Assembly: GCA_963969395.1 (NCBI GenBank)
Contig: OZ017799.1
Location: 5,520,501 to 5,584,500 of the forward strand
From: Pseudoscleropodium purum
Lineage: Eukaryota; Streptophyta; Bryopsida; Hypnales; Brachytheciaceae
DNA: 64,000 nt
Direction: 5' to 3'
Shown here: piece by piece, positions 1 to 12,292 of the stretch
Numbering within the stretch: the first letter of the stretch is position 1
Layout: each line of letters opens with the position of its first letter
The notes under the pieces: generated by a model
Database searches by the model: none
The model's input: only the letters and a program-made list of their open reading frames with translations
What the model was told of the DNA's origin: nothing
Position numbers and translations under genes: made by a program

Positions 1-375
1 AAAAAGGGCCTAACATGCATAACTCCAATTAATTGTTGGCTTCTCAAAATCTATTCTACAATTTTTTTAAATGAATTTCTAATGTGATTTTTTCTCCCAG
101 TATAGTGTATTTGAGGCTCATTTCCAAGAGCTCTCAACACTACGGAAAGTCAAGATTGCAATGGACACCCTTGCACAAAATCTTGAATAGAAAATTCATA
201 ATCAATCATTTTCAAAATCCGCTTATAGATGCTAAAATTAGATTTATAAAAATATAAAGATTTTTAAAGATTTATAAAAATATAAAATACTAAAAACAGC
301 AACTTGATTAGATTTTATTTAACTTCAAAATATTGTCGACACCCGAATTTGGTGCCTTAGGCATTTAGAAGTTAA
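1..375 (+). mobile_element. Family A TTAA element, left-truncated copy
   Basis: This is the right-hand half of a roughly 640-bp repeat that recurs at 16000-16636, 42854-43490 (inverted), 56954-57593 and 57598-58203. The window edge cuts off its left end. The right end carries GGTGCCTTAGGCATTTAG and then GTTAAG, so the terminal GGGG has decayed but a TTAA follows at 372-375. No long reading frame is present, so it is non-autonomous. Confidence 0.75.
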
Positions 376-1035
376 GGTAGTTGCAATAGTATTTCTATAG
401 GTGTTTACATTTCTTTACTTTTGCAGTGTTTCAAATTGTCTATTTGAAAAAGTTCTATGTATACAACATAGCTATAATATTAGCTACATAAAAGTTTTCA
501 TCTATTTACTTTTAGAATGTTTTCAATCAAATATGTGAACATGTTCCAATTTAGTCCATTCATGTTGATTAATGTTATGTACTTCAATTGATCTGAGAAT
601 ATTTCTAAAACCCATCAATTATAGAAGACCACAATTTTTTTGAAGATATGAGAAATTTTAATTTCAATGTCTTATAATGTCTTCAAATAGGAAAGACGTA
701 AAATATTTTCTAACTGTAGACTCACTCTACTTATTTCTCCTACAAACCTTAAGTTTCTCTTGACATTCAAGGAATATTGGATTATTGCTTGTATGATGGA
801 TCTTTGATTATAGAAGGTGCAAATCATACAATTCAAAACATTGTGATAGACACAATTGAAATTAATTGTTGCTAAAATTACTATCAACTTATTGTTGAGG
901 CTGCTTACAATCCAATAAAAATGAGCATTTAAAACTAGCACAAAAAGTAATGAAAACTAATATTGATATTGTCAACAATGCTTCATTCATTATTGGGTTA
1001 AATATTCCTAACTTTCAACAAATTTCTTACTCTAG
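376..1035. other. Intergenic, nothing recognised
   Basis: This is AT-rich sequence. I see no coding, RNA-gene or clear repeat signal. The open frames here are short and have the composition of random AT-rich DNA. Confidence 0.5.
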
Positions 1036-1920
1036 TTACAAATCCAATTCTTTAACCAAATTCACTATATCTTTGTTGTGAATTGTCATTGATGATTGAC
1101 TACAAAATTCACAAACTAATCCATTTCTATTAATGTGTACAATTTGTTGGAATGAGCACAGCTTCCACCAAATTCCTAGAGCCACTCGACACAAGACGAC
1201 AAATGGAAAAGAATGCGCAGCACTCAAGCAAAGGATGAAAAAATAAAATTAGCAAGGAAATCAAGAGCGAGTGACAAAATCGTGGGCATCGTAACTTACA
1301 TGGGGATGACAAGAAAGGGTTGAAGGTGTTCTCCAAGCTTTTTGTCATTTTGGAAATGCTTGACATGTGAAGAATCATACACCCACTTTTCCATCCTTTG
1401 TGTTGTTTCTTCAAGTTCGTGTTTCATAGCAATGCATTCCTTTTCCTCCTCCAAATCCAATGCAGCTTCTTCATTCATCTCCATATCTAGCTTCACTTGT
1501 GTGTCATCAGTCAGCGTCTCAGTTTTGAGGTCTTTGTTGCACTCCAAAAAACTAAATGAATCCGACTCTATTGCCTCTTCCATTGTTCTCACAATTGTCA
1601 AAGTTTTAATGAATTAACAATGCTTGTAATTTGGCATTACATCTGAATATAACAGTTTGAAATACTAAGTTGCTGCAACTTTTGAAAGGAGAGCCATGAA
1701 ATTTTTGTTGAACAATATCAAAGTAATTGACACCTAGTTTATGTGAAGTTCGTTTCCATCTCTTCACATCCATGATCTCAAATGGGATTAACCCCTCAGC
1801 GCCCCAATGCCTCAAATATGGCCTCTCCAATTTGAAAGATTTTCTTGTTTGGTTGTTTAATCCTAGAGGTAAAAGGATGGTAAAATTTCCCTTTCCCTCT
1901 AGCTCTAGGCTTCTCCACTA
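1036..1920 (-). pseudogene. Possible decayed gene fragment
   Basis: On the minus strand two adjacent open stretches look more protein-like than their surroundings. One, at 1830-1606, contains YLRHWGAEGLIPFEIMDVKR and a Cys-containing tail. The other, at 1601-1296, is acidic and predicted to be coiled-coil, with a run of Glu, Lys and Leu. They are separated by a stop codon, and further short open pieces continue to about 1036. GC content is slightly above that of the flanks. I do not recognise the family. It could be a captured or decayed gene piece or simply chance open frames. No start, splice structure or neighbouring exon supports a working gene. Confidence 0.25.
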
Positions 1921-2214
1921 GCAATCAATAGGGCTACATGTACATAAAAAGAGATCCCTTCTCAATTCACTCCAATCAAATTATTACCTAAAAAGAGATC
2001 CACATAACTTCAAAGAAACATGATATTGGTGCTTATGGATTAAATTTAGTGAAATTTCCACCAAAAAATGTTTAACCTTAGAAAGGTGCAATGGTTCAAT
2101 GGATGATTCTGTTATTCACTCTAGAAAAATAAGATACTTTTATTAGCCGAATAATTGGAGTATTTTAGTAACTACCTTGGTCATTGGAAGCTAAGTCCTT
2201 TTAGAGTGAAGGTG

Positions 2215-2790
2215 ATTGCATCCGAAATTGCACAAAAATTACCATCATCACTATGTATACATCTCCAAAATCAATATGTATGTATGTTAAAGAAATTAAT
2301 TTTGGAACATATACTAATTGCAAAAAAGCTTTAACTCATCAAAACTTTGGCACATGGTATCTAAATGTTGCATTTTTGAGGTGCATTGGAACCAAAGCTT
2401 TTTTTGGAGGGGCGGGGGAGCAAAAGTGTTAGATTGTAACATATAAAAATAATTTGGCTGAAAAATGGTGACAAATTGAAAAGTTTTTTGCTAGAAAACT
2501 TCAAATATTTTTTTTTTACAAAATCGCCCAATTGTGGATGAAAACAAATTATGGCTATGTGATAGTTGCTAATGTGATATATTTTATCTAGTATATGAAT
2601 GAATGTTGAAATTTGGAGCACCACTACAATATTTTATATCATTGCTTTGTCTCTTCATAAGAAATAAAAAAATATGCCTTGACTTAGAACCTCCTTTCAT
2701 TTGTCAACAAGAAAATATGAAAATTTGACCAAGATAATAATACTGAAAACTTCAAAAAATGACAATTTGGGAGGTACCCACTTTGTAGCT
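2215..2790 (+). repeat. Dispersed AT-rich repeat, copy 1
   Basis: It shares several ordered blocks with 25488-25765: the phrase around CATTTCCAAAATCAATATGT, a block beginning GGTGCATTGGAACC, then GAAAATATGAAAATTTGACC and a closing GGTACCCAC-like block. Copy 2 is shorter. No coding potential is seen. Confidence 0.45.
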
Positions 2791-2839
2791 ATGAAAAATG
2801 TGAATACCAATTTGAATGTTTAAGCATATTTTATATTAA

Positions 2840-3770
2840 CCCTGAAAGTTTCTTAACCATGTTTTCACCAAAAATACTCCTAAACTAACATTTCTTATAC
2901 AAGTTTCAAATTTTAGGAAAAAAAACAAATTTTTGGACACATGTAATAGTAGGATCTAGTAGTATGTTGGCTGGAGAATATGTGAAAAAAATTCAGAAAT
3001 TTCTAGCATGTAGATTGCAAGATATTAGTGTTTGAATTAAACAAAATCCTTTTTTGGACCCTAAAATAACCGGGCAGCTGCACTCCACAAGGTCACATTT
3101 GCTTGAAAAAATCTCCAAAATGGTCTTACTCTTTGGATTATATCTTCAAGTTAAGTTGACTACATGTTTGAAATTTTTTAGATCATTTGGAATTGTACAA
3201 TATACAAGAATAAATAGTAAGTAGAAAGAAAAAGAGAATGATAAAAAAATACAAAATTGTTAAGAATTTAGTTATAAAACAAAAAAAAATGCCAATCCAA
3301 CTAGTTGTAATGTTGTAATAGACAATCTACATCCTATGATTTTATTTTATTTTCAAAAATATTGAAAAGTGAGTTAAATAAAGGACTTCAAAGTTTATTT
3401 TAGAGTACAGATTCCAGAATTGCCCACAAACTAAAACTCCTCACAAATTTCATCTCATTAATCAAAATCAAATGATTCAAGACTTTCCATGTATATAGAA
3501 ATCTAAAGACCCAATTTCAAATTTTTATTATTGAAAAAAGGGATTTCTTCTTATCTACCCAAGTTGTTTGAGTTGAAAAACAAACTACATATCATAGAAT
3601 AACTTTTAACCATGTAGTCTAAAGTTATAAAAATTGTTGGGCATTGAAGATATTCTACTTGTCCCCATGTTGTGTAAAAATTTCAAAGTAAAAAAAATAA
3701 AAACTCCATTCCTAGTGAGCTACCCAAAATTTCTATATTACCAAAAAATCCAATTTAGTCCTTTAGGAGG
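2840..3770 (+). mobile_element. Family B TTAA element, copy 1
   Basis: This is a roughly 930-bp repeat homologous along its length to 18917-19841 and, apart from an insertion, to 16876-18074. The left flank is TTAA at 2836-2839 and the element starts CCCTGAAAG. The right end is GTCCTTTAGGAGG followed by TAAT, a decayed version of the TTTAGGGG|TTAA end seen intact in copy 3. There is no transposase frame. Confidence 0.7.
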
Positions 3771-5034
3771 TAATTGTAGCAATTAAATCTATGTATGAGA
3801 AAAATTGTGTGGGATGATTGAATCTCACAAAATCCTAGTAAGTGGATGTATCTAGTTCAAAATTCACACTTTATTGTGACTAATTTGTAAGAAGAAGTTG
3901 TATATATATATAAAAGAACTTGACAAGTTTGAAAAGGATTTTAAACTATCCACTTATTTTTCAATCTCCAATACTTTTCTAATGTCACTACTACAAATAG
4001 AACACTTATATTTTCACATTAATTTGAATTTCCATATTTATTTATCATATACATTAGAGTGCCTAGGTGGTTAAGCATTTTTAGAAATAGAACTCATGAA
4101 ATTGATATTTTGAAGCTCAATTGCACTCCCTCCTTTTATATATATAAACTTAGTATAGTTTTCCAACTCCAATGCAATGCCTTATTGTGGCTCCTTTGAT
4201 CATTGCACATATTTAGATCTATGAAGTTCACAATTTTTTTTAAAAAGATTGGAAAATCAAAGATTATTTGGCATGCATGTTCATCAATTAAAATTTGAAA
4301 AAATGGATGCACAACAAGCATCTAAAGCAAAAACATATTGTTATCCATTTTTGTCCCTAGGGAGAACTATTCTTGCCTACTTGGATGTTGATGTAGATTT
4401 ATTAATTCCCTACACATTTGTAATAATAATCCAAAAAAAACACCTTAAGACTATGTGAATATAATGAATGAGTATTTGGCCAAGTATTTAAATGGCATAG
4501 CTTTGTTTTTAAATCCATAAGATCATTGTTTGTCAGCCCCATTCCAATGTTGTTAGCTTTAATTTCACACTAGTTTGTCAAAACACAATACTTATATCAT
4601 TATGATACATTATAGTAGAATTGGGTTCAAGAGTAGGGTTTGCAATTGAACTAGGGGCTATTTTTGATTTGTGGGCTACCTTACATTAGACATTAGGATG
4701 GAAGAGATTGGAAATGAATCCAACCAATGTTTGGAATGAATTTATGCTTTATTAGCTATCAAACTTCAATCTCCATATTCAACTAATTTTTTTGAAAGTG
4801 GGGTGCTCCTAATGGATTGCAATTGGATTGGGGGCCATTACAAATTGTTTATAATGTTGTTTATTAGGGAGCATGGATTCCCAAGACATTTTTTAAAGAT
4901 CCAAAAATTCTTGAAGATATCCTTTTGTGCAACCCAAGGAAGTTACGCCACCTCAAAATATGCTTTCCAAAATATCTCAACCCTCTTTAATTTTAACTCT
5001 ATAAGGATGTAGAGGCTAGAAAGTGGTTGATGTG
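3771..5034. other. Intergenic, nothing convincing
   Basis: AT-rich DNA. One stretch at about 4055-4130 (GAGTGCCTAGGTGGTTAAGC, ending about 70 bases later in GCACTCCC) faintly resembles a tRNA-derived sequence, but a proper T-arm is not visible. No gene is supported. Confidence 0.4.
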
Positions 5035-5195
5035 GATGACTTTTGAGATCATTGTAGAAATGAAGAATGCACCTATTGGTCCAAAACCGTATCATTTTAA
5101 AGTGACTACCTTGTTTAGATGACTTTTGAGATCATTGTAGAAATGAAGGATGCACCTATTGGTCCAAAACCATATCATTTTAAAGTGACTACCTT
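5035..5195 (+). repeat. Tandem duplication, about 83-bp period
   Basis: Two nearly identical units start GATGACTTTTGAGATCATTG at 5035 and at 5118 and run through to GTGACTACCTT. They differ by only a few bases, so the duplication is recent. Confidence 0.9.
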
Positions 5196-5214
5196 GGTCA
5201 TAGGTTGGTGTCCT

Positions 5215-5460
5215 TGTAACATCCTTGTGAACACCACGTAACATCTCCATGAATACCAAATGTTTGATGAATGACATAGAATCCATCTATATAAGATAGA
5301 ATTGCAAATGTTCATCTTCACAATTTTATGTGAAAATAGGAGGTCTTACATAGTAGTTTGACCTCTAATGAGTGTTCTTGGATTTTTTTAAGCAAATAAT
5401 TCATATAGTACCAAAAAAAAGATGATTTCCATGACGACTCACCTAAAGTTCTTCGATTAA
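5215..5460 (-). mobile_element. Family C small element, decayed copy
   Basis: It follows the same order of blocks as 18363-18592 (GTTTGATGAATGA, ATTGCAAATGTTCATCTTCA, a TAGTAGTTTGACCTCTAATGA-like block, TTTTTTTAAGCAA, AAAGATGATTTCC). The terminal TTAA boundaries are not preserved here. Confidence 0.5.
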
Positions 5461-5929
5461 CAAAAAAACCTCCTACAACTCATGAATAACTAAATAGAAA
5501 TCCTATATGACTCAAACCTCCTTCTTCATGGAACTTTTGTCAATGCAAGGCCTCCTTCCCCTAGGATCCAAAGTCAGTACAAACCCTTGTGTATAGCCTC
5601 TTATTGGTTGGGGTGAATTGACCCCTTCACTTGTCTCCTTGAAAAAAACACTGAAATTTGAAAATTTTCCATGCATGATAAAATTTGAAAATTCTAAATC
5701 CATACTTGCAATCATACTTGCAATCAGAGGCCCCAGATTAACTGTGAGAGGTATGCTAGGTAATTTAGTCAAGCACATAATGGGAGGCTTTTTTTTTTAC
5801 TTGCACCCCATGGAATGACTTAGAGGGACCAATTCTCCCCAACCCTCTCGTCGTCGGTGAAGAGGACCACTCAATGATCTCAGAAATCATCCATGGACTT
5901 CTCTTCAAGACAGAAATGGCCTCAAAAAT

Positions 5930-6345
5930 CCACGGATGGATGGATGGATCCACTCACAACATCACAAATCTGGATGATATCTATTTAGTTTGAGACAAGA
6001 ATTGCCGACAAAACGATTTTACTTTGTTTCGGTATTGATTTCAGGTTCGAGTGTTTGCATTTGATTGCGATGACGTTGTGTAGCTAGGTTTAGTTTGCGA
6101 AGCTTTCTTTTCTTTGCAAAGAAGCTTGGGTCTCTAAGAGAGGACGATGCACTCACTTGAAGCTTATCATTGGTATCGAGTCTTTGTGTGCATTGAGAGG
6201 TGAGGTGGAATGTGTGTGTGTTTGTGTTTGTTGTTGGGTGTGTTGTAGTTTTTGTAGCATTAGTTGGAGTAAGGTCTTTTTTTAACTTTCCTCGTATTTC
6301 TTCAAATGTAGGCATGTAGATTCTGACACTATAAAGCTTCATCTC
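5930..6345 (+). repeat. Diverged copy of S1FA 5' region and intron 1
   Basis: Ordered blocks match the functional S1FA locus: CACGGATGGATG, TCTGGATGATATCT, GGTTCGAGTGTTTGC, TTTGCGAAGCTTTC, CTCACTTGAAGCTTAT, GCATTGAGAGGTGAGG and a GT-rich tract. They match 12155-12600 in the same order. The segment equivalent to coding exon 1 is missing, so this copy cannot encode the protein. A further short block (AGTAAGGTC... TGTAGG) recurs at about 10648-10690. Confidence 0.7.
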
Positions 6346-6426
6346 TTTTGGTTTGGAGGCGACAATGAGATTGTAATAGTAATAGTTTAATGGGAGTAGG
6401 AGAAGGCTTACTAAAATTCAAGATGA

Positions 6427-7383
6427 TTGAGTAAGGGAGCTAGTTTTGAGTATATATCAAGCTTGGCAATCTTGCCAAAAGAAGTAGGGAACTTGTCAAT
6501 TTTGATCACTTTGGATTTGAGTTTTTGTTCAAGCTTGGTGTCTTTGCCAAAGGAATTGGGGAATTTGTCTTCCTTGACTACTCTCAATTTGTACAAGTAT
6601 TTAAGCTTGATGTCCTTGCCAAAGGAAGTGGAGAACTTGTCTTCCTTGACTACTCTTGACTTGAGTTTTTGTTCAAGCTTGGCATCTTTGCCAAACAAAA
6701 TATGGAACTTGTCTTCCTTGATCACCCTCTATTTGTACGGGTATTCAAGCATGGCGGCTTTGCCAAAGGAAGTGGGGAACTTGTCTTCCTTGATCACTCT
6801 TGATTTGAATTTTTGTTGAAGCTTGGCATCCTTGCCAAAGGAAGTAGAGAACTTGTCTTCCTTGACCACTCTCATTTTGAGAGGGTGTTCAAATTTGGCA
6901 GCTTTGCCAAAGGAAGTAAAGAACTTGTCTTCCTTGATCACTCTCATTTTGAGAGGGTGTTCAAATTTGGTGGCTTTACCAAAGGAAGTAGGGAATTTGT
7001 CATCCTTAACTACTTTTGATTCGAATAAGTATTCAAGCTTGGTGGCTTTGCCAATAGAAGTGGGGAACTTGTCTTCCTTGACCACTTTCAATTTGAGAGG
7101 ATGTTCAAACTTGGCATCTTTGTCAAAGGAAGTGGGGAGCTAATCATCCTTGACTACTCTTGATTTGAATAGGTATTCAAACTTGGTGTCCTTGCCAAAG
7201 GAAGTGGGGAACTTGTCTTCTTTGACCTCTCTGGATTTGAGTAGGTGTCCAAGCTTAGTATCCTTGCCAAAAGAAATGGGGAACTTGTCTTCCTTGGACA
7301 TTCTTGATTTGAGAGGGTGTTCAAGCTTGGCTACCTTGGTAGAGGAAGTGGAGAACTTGTCTTCCTTATTTGTCAATTTTTAA
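6427..7383 (+). pseudogene. Leucine-rich-repeat array, broken by two stops
   Basis: One frame encodes about 13 tandem LRRs with a 24-residue (72-bp) period and the consensus LPKEVGNLSSLTTLDLxxCSSLxS, the leaf type found in plant resistance-like and LRR-only proteins. The frame is interrupted by TGA at 6817-6819, where Ser or Arg is expected, and by TAA at 7141-7143, where Leu of NLSSL is expected. Another in-frame stop lies at 6424-6426 and no ATG opens the array. No NB-ARC, TIR, kinase or signal-peptide region is found beside it. The long open frames on the opposite strand (KEDKFPTSFGK pattern) are a codon-bias shadow. It is probably a fragment of an LRR gene. An internal exon of an unusual gene cannot be excluded, but the two stops argue against it. 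Confidence 0.8.
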
Positions 7384-7587
7384 TTTTAGAAATGTAGATT
7401 TTTGTGTGATGTGTAGTTAGAAATTTTAGATTTTGTGAACCACAAATTGTATTACCTTATACAATGAAATCCCAAAACATATATCGCTTGGTAAAGATGA
7501 ATTTTGGTCTTTTAACATTTTTTGAAAATAATATACATGCATGTTCTAAACTTGTGCAATTTAGCTAGTATGATCAATTTGATTTGA

Positions 7588-7610
7588 ATATATATATATA
7601 TATATATATA
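7588..7610. repeat. (AT)n microsatellite
   Basis: An uninterrupted alternating A/T tract of about 23 bases. Confidence 0.95.
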
Positions 7611-8622
7611 AACAAATTGAAACAAATAAACTTTTCTATTCATCTTTTAAAAGATTATTAAGTAGAAGGTGGTTTTGGATGAAGAAAGAATCTAAACTGC
7701 TCATTATTTATACAAAAAATTAAAGACTATTAATGCCAATAGTAAGGATGTTCTAATAACTAATTTGGATCCTTATTTTAAAATTTTTAATTTTGTTTAA
7801 ATTGAGGTTTAATACAGCTTTTAGTATCTTTCTATCTTTTCATTTCAAAATAAACTAATATCTTTTTCTTCATTAAATTTAGAATTTAATGGCTCTAGAT
7901 TATTTTAGTAGGTATTACTCTAGTCAATTTTATATAATCACTCAATCATTTCATAAAATGTATTTTTGTCTACTAAGTTTCATAGTGAAAATTTGAAAAA
8001 TTATAACTTGTGCAATATTTATTATAAACATTTGAAAGAAAGCACTACATGTAGATTAAGATGAGCATCCATCTAAAAATAGTGATACACATATTTTGGA
8101 TTCTAAAGTCGATAGAACATACTTGAGTTCTTAGAAAATCCAAAGTAGGTTCCTCAGTCTTTAAGGGATTAAATTATCTTGAAATAGATTCAATTCTTTA
8201 CATGGGCTTTTTTGAGTATCATTATAATTCATTGGAGTCATTGCAATTCAATTCACAAGCATGTTCGAGGAACTTGAAAAGATGCCCAATTTGAGCCTTA
8301 TGTTTTTTTTTCAATATTAAGTAGGTCCTTCAAAAACTTCCTTCTTTTCAATTTCACTTCCTTTTTTTACCAACACACACAACATTCTTCATTGATTTTA
8401 ATAATAAAATTTAGTTTGTTTGAAAGAAACTATTTATGATATGATTAGACAAACTTGTCATTTTCATCCATGCATCCTTTGGTTCTTTAGAATTTTTGCT
8501 TTAGAGTAGATTGATCCTACCTACTTATAATCTTGCTCAGAGAAGTGCTATCTTCTACATTTTTTTTAACTTTATTTTTTAGTTTGTGGAATTTTTTCTC
8601 TTATGTATAACTACTTTTGATG

Positions 8623-8782
8623 TTCATTTTATTCTACATGTTTGAAGTAAATGTTTGAAGTCCTACATGTTCATTTTATTCTACATGTTTGAAGTAAATG
8701 TTTGAAGTCCTACATGTTCATTTTATTCTACATGTTTGAAGTAAATGTTTGAAGTCCTACATGTTCATTTTGTTCTACATAG
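8623..8782 (+). repeat. 47-bp minisatellite, 3.4 copies
   Basis: Units start TTCATTTTATTCTACATG at 8623, 8670 and 8717, with a partial fourth at 8764. The three full units are identical or almost so. Inside each unit GTTTGAAGT occurs twice. Confidence 0.95.
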
Positions 8783-11700
8783 TCAAATATGTATGTATAT
8801 TTCAAATATAGGTTAGTGAATCTCATCATTCATGTATTGTTTAGGTATTGGGAAGAAACACATGCACTAACCAATGGATTGCGTCAATATTTATAAATGG
8901 ATAATAAAAAATTGTGCCAAGTCAAAGAACATGAATCAATACAAAACCAAAAATATAGGACCTGTTGTAGCTTTAGACTCATTTCTTGCAATATTTTTGT
9001 TCAAGAATCTTCTTTAGATTGTATAAAAAATTAGATAGCATTATAGGAATTGAAACTAGGAAACACTAGTTGTTGAAGGGGCTTAGACTTAGTTTTTAAA
9101 GCATGGACATACATGATAATGTGATGAGGTTTGCTTTGAAATTTCTCATCCTCTCATAGCATCTCCTTCTTTCAAATGGAAGAGGGCAATTGAGAAAACC
9201 AAGGATGCATGCACACCACTTGCACTCTACTTCTACAAATTTGAATTTTACTAATAAGTAATATACATTTGCATGAAAGGGATGATTTAACCATTGATTG
9301 TTGAAAGTTGTTTCATGTCTAAGCTCATTAGTACCGAATGGCTTATTACTAGTATCAATCCATTAGTATTTCTTTAGTATCAATCTTTAACATGTCTTGG
9401 TAGATACAATTGATGTTTATTACTACACTACATTTTGAAAGGCTTTGTCTTGGAATATAGATTATCTATGGTGGAAGGACTAGAAGGTTCTATACATACA
9501 ACCATTACAAATTCCAAGCAAAAAGTTGTGATAAGTGAACATGCCGTTTTTATGCATTTTTGTTTAGGTCTATTTGAAATGTTTTGAAAGAGCTTTAATA
9601 GATTGTTTTAAATAAATAATTGGAACCTCTAGATATATAGCTTCTCAATAGCAACGAGGCAAAAAAATCCATGGGGCTACCCTAAAACAAAGCCTGTGGT
9701 ATTCCATAGAATTTGCAATCACTACGTAATTCCATGATACACTTTCAGAATCAAATAGTGATGATTAGATAATGGCTAGATACCAATCATTATAAAATAG
9801 TGTTTTAGCTTACTTGTTTTAGCAAATTCTTGTCTCTTAGTGGTATAGATTGCATAGTTGTCATCATATAGACATGCATTCTCTAAGAGTGAAACCATTA
9901 TAACTATGTATATCTAATTAAATAGTTTAGATGGACTCAAAGGGTTGTTTAGTGGACATCATTCTCTATAGAATGTCTTCATAATAATGTATATATTAAA
10001 GATTGTCATATTGGTTAGTATATCTCTAATTCAATCAATTTGTCTATAGAAAGACCTTTTAATTCATTCCACTTTTGCAAAGTTCTTATATTTGAGTTAT
10101 CTTCTATAAACCAATTTGATCTAAAAATAGAAAGATTTTTTTGAAAGTAGTATTCAATCATATTAAGTTTCAAAAGCATAGGGCTATTTTTTGAAAAATG
10201 ATGGCCTTGAAAATTTAGCATTTACTTTTAGAATTATTTTTTTGTCATCCTTTCCTACAAAGTGGTACTTTGAAATGCTAAATCTACTTGCTTTAAGTAG
10301 ATGGAATTAGCCAATTCAAAAGTCAAACTCTTCATTTGTTAAACCATCAAGCAATAGTTTAGATTTATCTTCCAACTAGATGAGTGGCTTTAACATGCCA
10401 ATTAATTGAATGTCTCTACATACTTGGTGTGAGTAGAGCTTATTTATGTTGTTGCTATTCAATTCCGTGTCATCATCACATTGATAGTCATCATGCTATT
10501 GGATGGTCCTTTGGTGCACTAGAGTGTCTAAATTTGGATATTATCAAATATTTTATATATAGCTTATTTGGTGGTTTGTTCTTATGTCATTAATTATAAG
10601 CAACTACTCGAGAAGAGGCTTAGCATTAGATGTTTTCTTTTAGTAAGGTCATTTTTCACCTTCCTCATATTTCCTCATATGTAGGTACTTCATCAAAAAA
10701 TTGAAAATTTTATGAATGTCAATGTAATTTTCAGCAATTTTCAGTTTTTTTATGAAACAAATATAGATAATTTTTTGTGAATTTTTTTGATCAATTATTT
10801 TCATCATGAATTTCAATACTTAGACAACAAATTGATTCCAAAAATGCATTATACAATTGTAAAACAAAAATTAAATGCATTATCCGTTTCAAAAAATAAT
10901 TCAAATGCAAAGGCATTAAGATATAACAATGGTTGTGTTGCAACCTATACTCTCTCTACAATGGCTAATGCAATCCCATGCTCTCAATTCCAAAAAAAAT
11001 TCAAAAATTATTAGAATCAATATCATTTGCATCAATTGCATGTTTGTCAAATTATTGATATTTGAATTTCTATAAAATGTCAATTTCTTTCAATTTTTAT
11101 ATACAACAATTTGAAATGATATATACCAACATGCAGACCGATATGCAAAGGTAAAAATTTTCTTAGAATTACAAGAAAAAATTGACAAAAGATAAAGTAA
11201 TTCCAAATCATGGTGAACAAAATCGAGTTTTAGACATGATTAACTTTGAAATTAATTTCCTTTCAAATTACATAAGTTTTTTTTTTCAAACTTCTATGGT
11301 ATCATGTAATATGTTGCATACTACAACTTCCATATATTTACTTTTTGACTTTGTCCATTGATATTTATGGTATGGTTATTCAAATGAACTGTTTCAATTT
11401 TGTAGCTCTTTTTGGTTGAATGTTCACTCTTTTAAATGAATAAATTAGGTTTCTTCTTTATAGACTATGTACCAATGAAGAAAAAGCTTTGCATCAATAG
11501 AGGCTAATATGAAGAAATTTAAGTAGCTACCTTACTTATATAGGGACAAAGTCTCTCAATGTAACTACTTGTTTTATATAAGTATAGATTATTTACATCT
11601 ATAGATGCAAATAGCTTCATCACTCTATTAAGAACCATATTCATCACAATTTAAAATCAAAGAAAAACATGTATACTACAAGCCATAGTAGTGACTCTTC

Positions 11701-12099
11701 TCAAATAATATCCTATTAAAACTTCTTCACATGTAGCTTTCATCAATACAAAGTTTCCTCTACTGTGTTTTGGAGGGTGATTCCTTGCTCAAAAGCTACA
11801 CAATTTTTGGACAGTAGATTCCCCTATTTTCAATGGATGAAATCTTCTAATTGCTACATAATCTAAGAATAATATCATTCTATTGTGAATAAATATTCAC
11901 ACTTTTAGATGAACATGTGTATTTTCATCCAATTTCGTATATTTCATCCATTGACATGGATGTAAATAATTCCACCACTCTAGTAGAGATTGCTTAATAT
12001 GCTGCCCTAAAAAATTGAAAAAAACCAAACCATTGCCCCTCCTCCCCTTTCCGATGGTTTGCATCCCCTTATTGGTAAGGAAGCTGTGGAAGTGGCCTT

Positions 12100-12292
12100 C
12101 TCGACCAATGGGAGCCGCCCTAGACGTCACGTCCAGATAGAATGACGGACAAACCCACGGATGGATGAAGTTTCCCTCACATTCCGACTGAGTCACTATC
12201 TGGATGATATCTGTCGAGTTTGTATGCGGAGCCATCAACTGAAGGGACCCTCTCACTCTGAGACTTGCAAGGTGCTTGGCATTTGTGGAGCT
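12100..12292 (+). promoter_or_regulatory. S1FA promoter and 5' UTR region
   Basis: This is a GC-richer island immediately before the S1FA start codon. GACGTCACGTC at 12123-12133 contains two overlapping ACGT cores, the binding core for plant bZIP factors. No clear TATA box is seen. The stretch from CACGGATGGATG to the start codon is 5' UTR-like, and parts of it recur at about 5930-5990 in the decayed copy. Confidence 0.45.

Larger units (their letters stand above)
7384..12090. other. Gene desert
   Basis: About 4.7 kb of AT-rich DNA without recognisable exons. It holds an AT microsatellite at 7588-7610, a 47-bp minisatellite at 8623-8782, and a short fragment at about 10648-10690 that matches the end of the S1FA-like duplicate near 6272-6320. 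All open frames are below 80 codons and look random. Confidence 0.5.

Noticed and set aside
4055..4130. tRNA gene
   Set aside because: The acceptor-like complement and a D-arm-like stretch are present, but there is no recognisable anticodon stem or GTTCRANNC T-loop.
6411..7376. Long minus-strand open frames opposite the LRR array (KEDKFPTSFGK repeats)
   Set aside because: They are the mirror of a codon-biased 72-bp repeat. The plus-strand frame gives a textbook LRR consensus, while the minus-strand product matches nothing.
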